The translations under genes were made by a program, and so were the position numbers. From NCBI GenBank assembly GCA_905215855.1, contig CAJMRT010000003.1:1-64000 (forward strand): 64,000 bases of DNA. Direction: 5' to 3'. How positions within the stretch are numbered: position 1 is the first letter of the stretch; every line of letters begins with the position of its first letter. Source of the stretch: an uncultured bacterium. GTDB lineage: Bacteria > Bacillota > Clostridia > Oscillospirales > Acutalibacteraceae. This document shows positions 40,973 to 49,876 of the stretch, one piece after another. Below the pieces are notes generated by a model. The model was not told where the DNA came from and did not search any database. It saw only the letters and a list, made by a program, of their open reading frames with translations.

Positions 40973-43132
40973 TTATTTCTCACCGAGATTCCAATAGCCA
41001 AGGAACATACCGTAACCATCAGTACTAGAACCCGTTACCTTTGAGTCGCATACAACAAATGTTTCACCATTGTGGTCTGCTGTTGTAAATGTACCCTTAT
41101 TGTATGTTGCGCTATAACTACCGCTCTTAGCATTTAATACATTGTATCTGGGTGAAAGGAGCGTTCTAAAATCACCGTTACTGTTGCAGAATACAACATT
41201 CTTAGCATTATCAATTGCCTCAATCTGATCACTGTTAAGTGTTACCGAGTATACAGAATACTTACCACCTACGAGAGCATTAGTTTTTAACGATGGAGTA
41301 TACTTATCGTCTGTCTTCTTCATTTCAATCTTAGTAAGATCAGCCGGTGAGTTACTTGAACCATACGCAAGATATACTCCCTTGTTCATTGCCTTCTTGC
41401 CCTTTACAGGTGCCGGGAATACGCAGTAGAGTGTTGCTGTGCTTTCTACGATTTTAACTTCTGATGTTGACCAATATCCTGTGAATGTGCCGTAACCCTC
41501 AATACTTGAACCGGTGCTAATACCGTCACAGATTACAAATGTGTTCTTTGCTCTGTCGGCAAGCTTAGCTTTTGTTTTTGTGTATTCTGATGAATACTCT
41601 TTTCCGGCAGGAGCCTTCATTACGCTGTACTTGCCGTTGATGTAAGTTCTGTATGTACCTGAAGCATTCTCAAAGATTACATATGCTGATGCATCAATTG
41701 CTGCCACCTGATCCTCTGTAAGAGTCACAGTATATACCGGATATGTACCTGATACAAGCTGACTAGTCTTTGAATCTACATCTACATATGTGCTTGTTCT
41801 TGTCATCTTGATCTTATTGAATGAACCAATCTTGTAATCATTACTGTATCCAATATATACACCCTGATTCCAACAGTTCTTCCACTTTGTTGATGCCGGT
41901 GCCACTGCGTATACTGTAGTACACTTTGTCCAGTATCCTGTATATGTGCCGTAACCGTCTATGCTTTTTCCTGTTGTTACTTCACCATTCATAATGAATG
42001 TGTAATCATTAAGATTTGCAAGAGATGTTTTAGCTGTGTTGTAATCTGCACTGTATGTTCCTGTCGGAGCTTTAAGAAGATTGTACTTTGAGCTTACATA
42101 TGTCTTATATGTATTTGAGTTGTTTACAAGTACTACATAGATTGCCTTGCTTACTGCCTCTGCCTGCTCTTTTGAAAGTGTTACAGTGTAGAGAGCATAT
42201 GTACCTGCTGTAAGCTTGTCTGTCTTTAAATCAGGTGTAAGGAAATCTGTTGTCTTTGTAAGCTGAATCTTTGTGAATGTGTCGATGGCATACTTATTGC
42301 TGTATGCAAGATAGATACCGTCATCCCAACATTTCGGGCTTGATGCTGTCTTTGGTACAACAAAGTTAAGTGTTGTTTCGCCTACCGGCTGAGTTGGCTC
42401 AGTTGCAGGAACTGTTGTCGGTTCTGTAGCAGGCTGTGTGGGTTCTGTTACAGGAGCAGTTGTCGGCTCTTCTGTAGGCTCTGCTGTTGTTGGAGCTGTT
42501 GTGGGTTCTTCTGTAGTAGGTTCTGTTGTAGGCTCTTCACCCTGAACGAGTTTTGCCTCAGCAGTAAATGTAGCACCCTCTACTCTTTCTTCATCATAAT
42601 TGATGTAAGAAATGTCGATGTTCTTACCCTCAAAAAGCTCTTCATACGAATCAGCCACTGTACCGGTAAGAATCTGAACATCGAGGTCAACTGTTGTATT
42701 GCCGCTGCCTATAACATCAAATGTGAATGTACAATAAACGCTCTTCTGCTTGAAGTTGTAAAGGTCAAGACTTGTACAGTTGAAAGGTAATCTGCCATCA
42801 AGTTTCTTATTCCAAACGATTGTGTCGCCGAATACAGGGAAAACTGTGCTTCTTGTGTTTGTTGAAGTAAGCTTAAGTACAGAGCTGTCATATGTGAGTG
42901 TGCTCTGTGTGTTAAGAATCATATTCTTAGCCTGAAGATTGTATGTAACAACAACCTGTTTTGTATTTGCATTATACTCATACGAAACAGGATCTGTTAC
43001 ATTTGATGTAACATTGATTTTGTTTGTAGAATCTGTTTCGGCAGCGCTTGCAGAGAATGGGAGAGCTGTGAACATACACAGTACCATCATAACCGCAAGA
43101 ACCACAGAAAGCTTTTTCTGGATTTTTTTCAT
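40973..43132 (-). CDS. Large secreted protein: cohesin-like domain, Thr/Pro linker and three tandem modules
   Basis: A 719-residue protein. Signal peptide: residues 1-31, ending SASA. Residues about 37-200 look like a cohesin or related beta-sandwich: VVVTYNLQAKNMILNTQSTL, TYDSSVLKLTSTNTRS, VFGDTIVWNKKLDGRLPFNC, YCTFTFDVIGSGNTTVDLDV. Residues 203-255 are a low-complexity linker of TTEPTTEEPTTAP repeats. Then come three copies of a module of about 150 residues: each has a start like CWDDGIYLAYSN, CWNQGVYIGYSN or AMNKGVYLAYGS, a middle YxVTLxxxQxxAI and VxxxNxxxxxRT, and ends GYGTYTGYW, GYGTFTGYW or GYGMFLGYW. I do not recognise this module. No anchor, dockerin or sorting signal is visible. The ATG follows AAGGAGTAATTAGC. 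Confidence 0.8.
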   Translation of the reverse strand: MKKIQKKLSVVLAVMMVLCMFTALPFSASAAETDSTNKINVTSNVTDPVSYEYNANTKQVVVTYNLQAKNMILNTQSTLTYDSSVLKLTSTNTRSTVFPVFGDTIVWNKKLDGRLPFNCTSLDLYNFKQKSVYCTFTFDVIGSGNTTVDLDVQILTGTVADSYEELFEGKNIDISYINYDEERVEGATFTAEAKLVQGEEPTTEPTTEEPTTAPTTAEPTEEPTTAPVTEPTQPATEPTTVPATEPTQPVGETTLNFVVPKTASSPKCWDDGIYLAYSNKYAIDTFTKIQLTKTTDFLTPDLKTDKLTAGTYALYTVTLSKEQAEAVSKAIYVVLVNNSNTYKTYVSSKYNLLKAPTGTYSADYNTAKTSLANLNDYTFIMNGEVTTGKSIDGYGTYTGYWTKCTTVYAVAPASTKWKNCWNQGVYIGYSNDYKIGSFNKIKMTRTSTYVDVDSKTSQLVSGTYPVYTVTLTEDQVAAIDASAYVIFENASGTYRTYINGKYSVMKAPAGKEYSSEYTKTKAKLADRAKNTFVICDGISTGSSIEGYGTFTGYWSTSEVKIVESTATLYCVFPAPVKGKKAMNKGVYLAYGSSNSPADLTKIEMKKTDDKYTPSLKTNALVGGKYSVYSVTLNSDQIEAIDNAKNVVFCNSNGDFRTLLSPRYNVLNAKSGSYSATYNKGTFTTADHNGETFVVCDSKVTGSSTDGYGMFLGYWNLGEK

Positions 43133-43233
43133 GCTAATTACTCCTTGAAAATAAAATACTTTAGTGTCACAAGTTGTGACTAACTTCCAAACCTCGGCAT
43201 TTCAATCGCACCGAATTACCGAGCCTATTTAGA

Positions 43234-43262
43234 ATTATAGCACAATAATGATGCACCTACAA
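43234..43262 (-). promoter_or_regulatory. Promoter of the large secreted protein
   Basis: Minus-strand TTGTAG (43262-43257), 17-base spacer, TATAAT (43239-43234). Confidence 0.7.
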
Positions 43263-43449
43263 TAAAGGTGTTATTTTTTTAACGAAAATCTTTCTCTTTT
43301 AAATCTGTGCAAAATAACGGTAAATCTGCTATTTTACACAAATAAAAGTCCTGCTAATTGTGCATATCGTCTTATTTGGACTTTTTTTATAGAAATATAA
43401 TTAGCAATAATATTATCATTTGCGATTTTCTTCGACAATGCTTTTGTAA

Positions 43450-43485
43450 CAAAAAGTCCGTGTCAAGTATATTTTGACACGGACT
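43450..43485 (-). terminator. Terminator of rpe
   Basis: On the minus strand AGTCCGTGTCAA (43485-43474) pairs with TTGACACGGACT (43466-43455), followed by TTTTTG. Confidence 0.82.
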
Positions 43486-43523
43486 ATCTTGCTATTTGTG
43501 GTTAAATTTTGTCATTTGGTTTA

Positions 43524-44171
43524 TCAAAAAGATTTAAACAGTTCAATTGCCTTTGCAGGGTCAGCAGCTCTGAAAACAGCTGTACCCGCAACGCATACAT
43601 CAACGCCTGCCTCGGCTGCCTGTTCAATTGTATCTCTGCCAATTCCGCCGTCAGCCTCAATCAGAATATTATCGAGACCTCTGCGTTCACACTCCTTCTT
43701 GATTTCTCTTACTTTCGGCATCATATCGGGCATAAAGCTTTGACCTCCGAATCCCGGTTCAACCGTCATAACAAGCACAAGGTCAAGCTTTTCAAGATAA
43801 GGAAATACTGTCCACGCAGGAGTGTTAGGCTTTAAAACAAGACCGGACTTAATTCCTCTTGACTTTATTTTGTCAATTGTGCTGTCAATATCGGAATCAC
43901 ACTCAACATGGAATGTGATAATATCAGCGCCTGCATCGGCAAAATCATCAATATACTTGAGCGGATTGCTTATCATAAGATGAACATCGAAAGGACGGTT
44001 TGAAAACTTTCTGACTGCCTTGATAATCGGTGCACCAAAAGTTATATTAGGAACAAAGTGGCCGTCCATAACATCGAGATGCATCCAATCGGCACCTGCC
44101 TGATCCATTCTTTCTATTTCTTCACCCATTTTTGAAAAGTCACAAGATAAAAGTGACGGAGCTATTTTCAT
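43524..44171 (-). CDS. rpe: Ribulose-phosphate 3-epimerase
   Basis: A 215-residue TIM-barrel enzyme that interconverts ribulose 5-phosphate and xylulose 5-phosphate in the pentose phosphate pathway. Catalytic and metal-binding residues are in IAPSLLSCDFSKM, WMHLDVMDGHFVPNITFG (Asp and His), PFDVHLMISNP and VLVMTVEPGFGGQSFM; the phosphate site is IEADGGIGRDTI and CVAGTAVFRA. Complete length. The ATG at 44171 has AAAGGATG some 13 bases before it. It follows the 890-residue membrane protein gene by 18 bases, so the two are probably one unit. rpe is often found near ribosome-biogenesis or kinase genes; here rlmB is further upstream. Confidence 0.97.
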   Translation of the reverse strand: MKIAPSLLSCDFSKMGEEIERMDQAGADWMHLDVMDGHFVPNITFGAPIIKAVRKFSNRPFDVHLMISNPLKYIDDFADAGADIITFHVECDSDIDSTIDKIKSRGIKSGLVLKPNTPAWTVFPYLEKLDLVLVMTVEPGFGGQSFMPDMMPKVREIKKECERRGLDNILIEADGGIGRDTIEQAAEAGVDVCVAGTAVFRAADPAKAIELFKSF

Positions 44172-44189
44172 ATTTATTTTACATCCTTT

Positions 44190-46853
44190 CTACGGTTTCT
44201 GAAGTGCAGGGGCAAACACAGCGGCAGCACCCCAGAACAACGCATAAATCAAGACTTCAAGTGAACCCATAACACCCACACCCGCATACAGTGAAAGGGT
44301 TGACGCCACAAGCAAGCCGAGAATTACGGCAATCAGCTGAATTATAATTGAAAGCGAAATATTGTGCTTAATTTTTACGCAGCCTGTAACGGCACGGGCA
44401 AGCGATGCAGCCTTACCGTTAGTAATGAGGTAAGAACGAGAGGTTTCTTCAACAGTGTCCTCTGCCTCTTTAAGAACATTTCCGAGTCCTGTCGGCAACA
44501 CCTTGATACTGCGATAGAACAAATCGTAAAGATTTGCAATAAGGTCATTTGTAACATTATAATCGGTTGTTCTGATAAGGAAACTGATGCCGTTGGTTTC
44601 GGCTCTCTGCATTTCAGCCTTAAGCTGAGGGTCGGCGGTATATTTTGTAACGAACATTGCAACGAGTCTGCCCGCTCTCGAAAGATATGTAACCTGTCTG
44701 CCCTGAGAAGTATATTTCTCCTCATATTCCATATTCGGAACTTCAACGCTGTATTTTTCCATAAGGGTGCGTGAGCCGACAAGGATTCTCTCGCTGTTAA
44801 TCCAGCCGACAAGACCGATTTCGTCCTCGTACAGCACACTTTCAACCTCGGGAAGAGTTTCGTTTGTTTCGGCAACAACCGAATCAAACGCATTTGCAAT
44901 CGGGTTCTGAGCCTCTTTGAGAATGGCTATACCGCACAAAAGTGACTCGTCAATTGCGTACTCCTCAAAGGTTTTGATTCCCTCAAGTGAGATTGATTCG
45001 GCAGGGAACAGCTCGGTTGCATCTATCATAATGGCAGTGCTGTCGCAGAACTGTTTTACAGACGGATAACCCGAAAGCATTGAACCGTAGGAAAGCAAAG
45101 TTTTGCAGAGCTTTCTCACAGGAGCATTGACCGACAAAAGCGTTGCCACAGGAACGGACACCGCCGTTACAAGGGCAAATGCACTCAACGCACCGGCAAA
45201 TGACATTTTAACAATGCCGTACATAATTGCGATTATCACTGACGCAACCGTTGTTATCGGGGCAAGTTTTGATGCCAAATCCTCACTCGGATCGGGAGCG
45301 TAGGATATTTTCAGGAAGTTTGCAGGGAATTTTGTCTTATGCTGATATGCAATAATCGGACGGTCGGCAGCAGTACCGCTCATCATCTGTCTTGCAACAG
45401 ACTCGTTATTATAAATTTTTGACGCATACTTCTGACCCTTTGATGATACAAAGCAGAAATTATCCTTTACACGAAGAACCATCAGAAGTTTGCCGACATT
45501 GTTCGCAAAGAATGCAACCAGCGGAATTACCGTATAATAATTTACATAGAAGCCGTTCAAATCGCCAAGGCAGAAGAATGATACTATTATCTGAACCATT
45601 CCTGCCGCACCGGCAACAGCGACAGCCGTGTCGGAGTTGCCCTTTATACGGACAAGCGGCGAAAGTCCGCTCAGCATTGCCACACGATTAAGCACAAGTG
45701 ATGCTGTCATAAGAACAAACAGCAGAATTGCGTATGCAGCGGGTGCAAACGGTATTGAGGAACAGATTGCACTCGGAAAAATTCTTGTCACAATTGTAAG
45801 CACAACAACTATAGCTGCAATTATTCCCGAAAGCAGACTTCTCATAAACAGCTTTCTTATATTAAGATTAAGCTCATAGAATATGCTCTTTTCGTCCTCT
45901 TCACCTGTATAATCCTCAACAGGCTTTGCGTTTTCCTCTTTAACGGTATCGCTGTCATCGGATTCATCTTTTGAAAAAATCCCTACAAGAGCAGAAATCA
46001 CCTTTTCACCGAGAGGACGATTGTCCTTGTGCTTTTGCTCAGCGGGAGCAGCCTCTTCATCGACAGCAGTCGGTTCAGGTCGAAGCACATGAGCTATTAC
46101 CGAAGGATTTTTTGAACGGACATACTCTTCATACTCGTTAGCGACAACCTCAGAAAATCTGCCTGCCTTAACATTAAGAATATTTCTGGGTTCATCGGGA
46201 CGATAAACAGGAACTTTTGCAACCACTTTGCGTGGCGGTTTTTCGGTATTTGGAAACTGATGAACAGGGGTTTTAGAAGATTCGGGAGTTTCCTCCTTTT
46301 CCTCTTCCTTTTCTTCAGGTTTATCATCGGGAATATCAATATCTATCGTATTGTAACTTTTGATTTCAGCGTCCTCACGGAACTGTTCAACCTCGCCGAG
46401 TACTTCACCCGAAAATTCTGTATTTTCGTCATATTCAGGGGTGAGAGTTACTATCTTATTCTCTTCCTCTGCGGCTTTTTTCTTTGCCTCTTCATACTCA
46501 CGCTTAGCTTTTTCGGCTCTTTCGGCTGCCTTTTTTTCAGCTTCTGCTTTGAGCTGTTCGGGAGTTACAAGTTCATCGTCATTTCCGTCCATTATCAGCT
46601 CTGCCTGCATTGTGGCAGCCGTTTTATCTCCGACTATTGAATTTGAGGTATTAGGTTCGGATTCATCGAGCGGATTTGCATTTTTTAATCTTGGCTTTTT
46701 ATCTGCATTGCTGAAAATTTCCTCAACCTTTGGTTTCGCACGGTACTTTTCAGCAGTTTGCTCCATTCGCTCCTGATCGGCAAGATAGTGGGTTTCTTCG
46801 AGTATGCTCTCAATTTCAAGCTCTTTGAGCCTGTCCTTATCCATATCAGCCAA
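44190..46853 (-). CDS. Large membrane protein resembling a catalytically dead P-type ATPase
   Basis: An 887-residue protein from TTG 46853, which lies eight bases after AGGAG; a GTG at 46862 directly touches that site. Residues 1-310 are acidic and Ala/Glu-Lys-rich, with a coiled-coil stretch (AEKKAAERAEKAKREYEEAK). Membrane segments follow from about 330, in pairs. The order then matches P-type ATPases: a Pro-containing helix FALVTAVSVPVATLLSVNAP, a segment where the phosphorylated Asp is expected, IMIDATELFPAESI (DATEL instead of DKTGT), a nucleotide-domain-like ILVGSRTLMEKY, GRLVAMFVTKYTADPQLKAE, ISFLIRTTDYNVTND (TTD instead of TGD) and two last helices. GDGxND is not seen. So it is probably a pseudoenzyme; role unknown. 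Confidence 0.7.
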   Translation of the reverse strand: MADMDKDRLKELEIESILEETHYLADQERMEQTAEKYRAKPKVEEIFSNADKKPRLKNANPLDESEPNTSNSIVGDKTAATMQAELIMDGNDDELVTPEQLKAEAEKKAAERAEKAKREYEEAKKKAAEEENKIVTLTPEYDENTEFSGEVLGEVEQFREDAEIKSYNTIDIDIPDDKPEEKEEEKEETPESSKTPVHQFPNTEKPPRKVVAKVPVYRPDEPRNILNVKAGRFSEVVANEYEEYVRSKNPSVIAHVLRPEPTAVDEEAAPAEQKHKDNRPLGEKVISALVGIFSKDESDDSDTVKEENAKPVEDYTGEEDEKSIFYELNLNIRKLFMRSLLSGIIAAIVVVLTIVTRIFPSAICSSIPFAPAAYAILLFVLMTASLVLNRVAMLSGLSPLVRIKGNSDTAVAVAGAAGMVQIIVSFFCLGDLNGFYVNYYTVIPLVAFFANNVGKLLMVLRVKDNFCFVSSKGQKYASKIYNNESVARQMMSGTAADRPIIAYQHKTKFPANFLKISYAPDPSEDLASKLAPITTVASVIIAIMYGIVKMSFAGALSAFALVTAVSVPVATLLSVNAPVRKLCKTLLSYGSMLSGYPSVKQFCDSTAIMIDATELFPAESISLEGIKTFEEYAIDESLLCGIAILKEAQNPIANAFDSVVAETNETLPEVESVLYEDEIGLVGWINSERILVGSRTLMEKYSVEVPNMEYEEKYTSQGRQVTYLSRAGRLVAMFVTKYTADPQLKAEMQRAETNGISFLIRTTDYNVTNDLIANLYDLFYRSIKVLPTGLGNVLKEAEDTVEETSRSYLITNGKAASLARAVTGCVKIKHNISLSIIIQLIAVILGLLVASTLSLYAGVGVMGSLEVLIYALFWGAAAVFAPALQKP

Positions 46854-47035
46854 AGCATTCACTCCTTTATTTTTTCGTTCGAGTAGATAGTTTAGGTTTA
46901 TCGGAAACTATGCCGCCCGAACGGTACTCTCTGTTTTTTTACAGTCTTTGTATGGGCGGATATTATCCGCCCGTTTTGATAAAACATTTTGTTTAATCGC
47001 ATATTTTTTGATATGAAGAAAGTTGTGTATTCCAA

Positions 47036-47187
47036 TGTAGGGGCGGAACCGTGTTCGCCCGTTCGTGTGCTTTGCACACGATTGAACGCAATGCGTTCAA
47101 ATTTAAAACAATATTAATAATTATATTAAATTATTTTGATGAAACAGATAATCTCTTTAATGCGGGCGAACGAGGTTCGCCCCTACA
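47036..47187. mobile_element. MITE-like element with terminal inverted repeats
   Basis: TGTAGGGGCGGAACC at the left end (47036-47050) is the inverse of GGTTCGCCCCTACA at the right end (47174-47187), with one extra G. Inside are two more palindromes, CGTGTGCTTTGCACACG and TTGAACGCAATGCGTTCAA (about 47065-47100). No coding capacity. A piece of the right end recurs at 57147-57169. No clear target-site duplication. Confidence 0.6.
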
Positions 47188-47220
47188 TACATATACTTTA
47201 ATAAATTTTCCATTTTTCAC

Positions 47221-47236
47221 TTTCAACTTTCAATTT
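47221..47236. repeat. 16-base dispersed repeat, copy 1
   Basis: TTTCAACTTTCAATTT, four bases downstream of the rlmB stop; the same 16 bases occur at 63279-63294, seven bases downstream of the mgtE stop. Confidence 0.6.
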
Positions 47237-47240
47237 GACA

Positions 47241-48002
47241 TTATCTGTTTTTCATCGCTTTGTACATCAAAATTCCTGCGGCAACTGATGCGTTAAGAGA
47301 ATTTATCTGACCTTTCATCGGCAATGACACGATTACATCGCACTTTTCACGGACAAGTCTGGAAATGCCCTTGCCCTCGTTGCCGATGACAATTGCACAC
47401 GCACCCGAAAAATCACATTTATCGTAGTCCGTGCCGTCCATATCTGCACCGTAAACCCACACGCCTTTTTCTTTGAGTTCATCAAGCGTAACGGCAATAT
47501 TAGTCACCCTTGCAACACGCATATACTCAATTGCACCCGCAGACGCTTTTGCAACGGTGTAGCTCAAACTTGCACTTCTGCGTTTGGGAATAATAATTCC
47601 GTGAACGCCTGCACATTCAGCAGTTCTGATGATTGCACCGAGGTTGTGAGGGTCTTCAACTTCATCAAGCACAACAACAAACGGTGCTTCGCCCTTGCTT
47701 TCAGCATATTCAAGAATTTCATCAACCGTTGAATAATCTTTTGCCGCCGCAAATGCTACAATGCCCTGATGAGTTGCGCCACCGCTAACATAGTCAAGCT
47801 TTGTGCGGTCAACTTCTTTTACAGGAATCTTTTTGTCACGGGCTTTTGCAAGTATTCCCACAATAGCCCCGCTCTTTTCGCCCTTTGCAACAAGGATTTT
47901 GTCAATAGGGCGGTTACTGCGAACAGCCTCACTTACAGGATTTCGTCCTGCAATCACATCAGGCTTTTGTTCTGTATTTTCAAATTTTTCGTTTTTCATC
48001 AT
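47241..48002 (-). CDS. rlmB: 23S rRNA (guanosine-2'-O-)-methyltransferase, TrmH/SpoU family
   Basis: A 253-residue SPOUT methyltransferase. The N-terminal substrate-binding domain begins VIAGRNPVSEAVRSNRPIDK and includes VSGGATHQGIVAFAA; the catalytic domain has the three SpoU motifs: FVVVLDEVEDPHNLGAIIRT, CAIVIGNEGKGISRLV and DVIVSLPMKGQINSLNASVA (motif 3, S-L-N-x-S). This architecture is that of RlmB, which methylates G2251 in 23S rRNA, and of the related TrmH; the assignment to RlmB rests on the N-domain. The first of two adjacent ATGs (48002) is seven bases after AAGG. Confidence 0.93.
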   Translation of the reverse strand: MMKNEKFENTEQKPDVIAGRNPVSEAVRSNRPIDKILVAKGEKSGAIVGILAKARDKKIPVKEVDRTKLDYVSGGATHQGIVAFAAAKDYSTVDEILEYAESKGEAPFVVVLDEVEDPHNLGAIIRTAECAGVHGIIIPKRRSASLSYTVAKASAGAIEYMRVARVTNIAVTLDELKEKGVWVYGADMDGTDYDKCDFSGACAIVIGNEGKGISRLVREKCDVIVSLPMKGQINSLNASVAAGILMYKAMKNR

Positions 48003-48111
48003 AAATCAGCCTTATCCGGATTTTTTCGTGTCTGTATTGGACACACTTTTTTATTATTATGTTAATTATAACACAAAACAAAAAATTGTGAAATACCTTT
48101 ATCTTAAAAAC

Positions 48112-48693
48112 TCAAACTCTGTACAATGTATCAAGAGCAATCGCCCCCGAATCGATGTATTCGGGGATAATGCCGTACATTCCCATAGCCGTATCCTCAA
48201 AAATCACCATATGCGGAGGGAAAACCGTAAAACTGCAGTACACGGCAATCAACAGAAGCATCAAAAACACACACGGCAAAAACAAGGGTTCAAGCTTTTT
48301 GTCACTGTATTCAAGTTTTGCACTCAGAACAAAGGCACACAGGCATACTGCGACCGCACAAATAAACCTCGGCAGATTTGCGTTTTCAATGCCGAGTGCA
48401 TAGATTAAAAGGTATGACAAAAGACAAAACGCACCGACAAACCAAATTGATATTATTCGTGACACGGCAAAGCGATGAAAACCCGACCGTTTGCCCACTG
48501 CCTCAACAAGGCTCCAAATTAAGTACGACAGCATTACGATTTTTGTTTGTTCCCACATACTGTCGTTTACCGAGCCGAAAAAAATTCCCAGCAGTGCGCC
48601 GTTTGTGAGTGAATACAGATTTTTGAACACAATTATCATCAGAGGTACAATGACAATCCCCCATATCTGCATTTTTACGGTTTCTTTTTTCAT
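48112..48693 (-). CDS. Integral membrane protein, DUF6512-like
   Basis: A 193-residue protein with five or six membrane segments, from the ATG at 48693 behind GAGGTG (a GTG at 48702 overlaps that site). The start region GIVIVPLMIIVFKNLYSLTN with GSVNDSMWEQTKIVMLSYLI resembles the DUF6512 group, where a VNESxWEH-like motif follows the first helix; assignment is from pattern only. The last 30 residues (GMYGIIPEYIDSGAIALDTL) lie outside or at the membrane. Role unknown. It stands alone; I see no convincing promoter or terminator for it. Confidence 0.7.
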   Translation of the reverse strand: MKKETVKMQIWGIVIVPLMIIVFKNLYSLTNGALLGIFFGSVNDSMWEQTKIVMLSYLIWSLVEAVGKRSGFHRFAVSRIISIWFVGAFCLLSYLLIYALGIENANLPRFICAVAVCLCAFVLSAKLEYSDKKLEPLFLPCVFLMLLLIAVYCSFTVFPPHMVIFEDTAMGMYGIIPEYIDSGAIALDTLYRV

Positions 48694-49135
48694 AAAACAC
48701 ACCTCGCCGATGTATTCTATGAGTGTCGATTGTCAAATATTACCTTTTTCCGTTTTCAAAAACAGTAATGTTTGTTATTTCTTTTTACAAATTTGCAATT
48801 TATTTTTCCAATTTGGCACATATACATTCTGTATAATTCAACATTTTCAACAGCAATGTGGAAAACTATGTTGAAAGTGTTAAAAGTGGTGTTAAGAAAA
48901 GCCGATATTCCACGAAGTTTACAAACTTGTAACTTTTAACATCAAAAAACCGAGTTTTCCACATTTCTCATAAAGAATTTTAACATCAGTACTCTATTAC
49001 TAATTGTATAATCGGTGTGTCAAGGGTTATTTTTTATGTTTTTTCAACATTTTTATTTCGCAGAAAATGTCCGTGAAAATCAAAAAACAGGTACACAACC
49101 GTGCACCTGCAAATTTCAAGGTTATTTATCATTTT
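48694..49135. other. Intergenic region with two DnaA-box-like words
   Basis: 442 AT-rich bases. TGTGGAAAA (48857-48865) and TTTTCCACA (48955-48963) point toward each other, with several GTTGAAA/GTTAAAA words around. The Nudix terminator lies at 49081-49109. No open frame supported. Confidence 0.5.
49081..49109 (-). terminator. Terminator of the DHHW-Nudix operon
   Basis: On the minus strand CAGGTGCAC pairs with GTGTACCTG (one mismatch), then TTTTTTG. Confidence 0.7.
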
Positions 49136-49837
49136 TTAGTTTCTGAGCAGATGAATAGCCGTTTCGGCTTTCTCGATAATTCTCAAATCGTTATCATATG
49201 AGCACATTTTTCGTGCCTGCTGCAAGTCAACCCAAATATAACTGTCAATTTCCTCTTCCTGAATCGTCACATTATCCGTAAATGCCTGTGCAAGGAAAAA
49301 GACAACCCTTTTGCGAATTTTACCGAAAGGACAGTATTCGCTGATTTCACGAAAGCCCTTTTCAATCACGACATCAAGACCTGTTTCCTCTTTAATTTCA
49401 CGGATAGCCGTCTGATGTTCGTTTTCGCCCTCTTCAATATGACCCTTCGGAAAGCTCCAATACCTACCGTTGCTGTTCTTAACAAGCAAAATTTTCGTGT
49501 TCTGCCTGCTCTTATAAAAGATAACCGCACCGCAAGACTTTTCGTAAAGACAAACAATGCTTTTCAGCTTGATATTTTTCAGTCTTGAAAGCACCTGTCG
49601 AAGCTCCGGTTCATAAAACACCTCACCAAATTGCGACACAATCGGACGCTCACCGCCCAAGCCGTCAAACTCAGCCACCGCAACAACAACGCCCTCAAAA
49701 TACTCTGTAACAGGCTTGTGCGAAATAACATACGCACTCTTGTTTGATACCGAGCCGGAGGTGATTTGTGCCGAATAAAGCTTGTCGCTGATTTTTCCGA
49801 ATACATTCACTTTTACATTGTCCGCTATCATCGGCAT
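49136..49837 (-). CDS. Nudix hydrolase with an N-terminal pyrophosphatase-like domain
   Basis: A 233-residue protein. Residues about 105-225 form a Nudix domain with the box GHIEEGENEHQTAIREIKEE plus TGL, preceded by WSFPK, as in Ap4A or (di)nucleoside polyphosphate hydrolases. Residues 1-100 (NVKVNVFGKISDKLYSAQIT, then AYVISHKPVTEYFEGVVVAV and AEFDGLGGERPIVSQFG) recall the barrel of family I inorganic pyrophosphatase (AYVLGVDEPVxxFxGxVIAV), but without its acidic metal-binding motif D-x-D-P-x-D. The N-part therefore may be a non-catalytic relic or binding domain. It follows the DHHW protein gene by 39 bases and has its own terminator. The ATG follows AGGAGGTGTATGCCG. Confidence 0.85.
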   Translation of the reverse strand: MPMIADNVKVNVFGKISDKLYSAQITSGSVSNKSAYVISHKPVTEYFEGVVVAVAEFDGLGGERPIVSQFGEVFYEPELRQVLSRLKNIKLKSIVCLYEKSCGAVIFYKSRQNTKILLVKNSNGRYWSFPKGHIEEGENEHQTAIREIKEETGLDVVIEKGFREISEYCPFGKIRKRVVFFLAQAFTDNVTIQEEEIDSYIWVDLQQARKMCSYDNDLRIIEKAETAIHLLRN

Positions 49838-49876
49838 ACACCTCCTTTTCGTAATAATTTTAAACTATTTGAACTA

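Larger units (their letters stand above)
43133..43523. other. Intergenic region upstream of the large secreted protein
   Basis: 391 bases: the promoter of the secreted protein (43234-43262), its leader of about 95 bases with a CTCGG/CCGAG stem and a GTCACAA-C-TTGTGAC palindrome (43169-43183), and the rpe terminator (43450-43485). A long-looped AAAAGTCC/GGACTTTT pair with a T run lies at 43341-43390. No open frame supported. Confidence 0.6.
46854..47240. other. Intergenic region with a small inverted-repeat element
   Basis: 387 bases without a gene. It contains a GGGCGGATA/TATCCGCCC hairpin (46954-46972), a 152-base element with terminal inverted repeats (47036-47187) and a 16-base repeat (47221-47236) directly after rlmB. 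Confidence 0.6.

Noticed and set aside
43341..43390. Terminator formed by AAAAGTCC / GGACTTTTTTT
   Set aside because: Loop of about 26 bases and no plus-strand gene upstream for it to end.
48703..49135. Replication origin
   Set aside because: Two DnaA-box-like words only, no cluster, no dnaA/dnaN/rpmH nearby.
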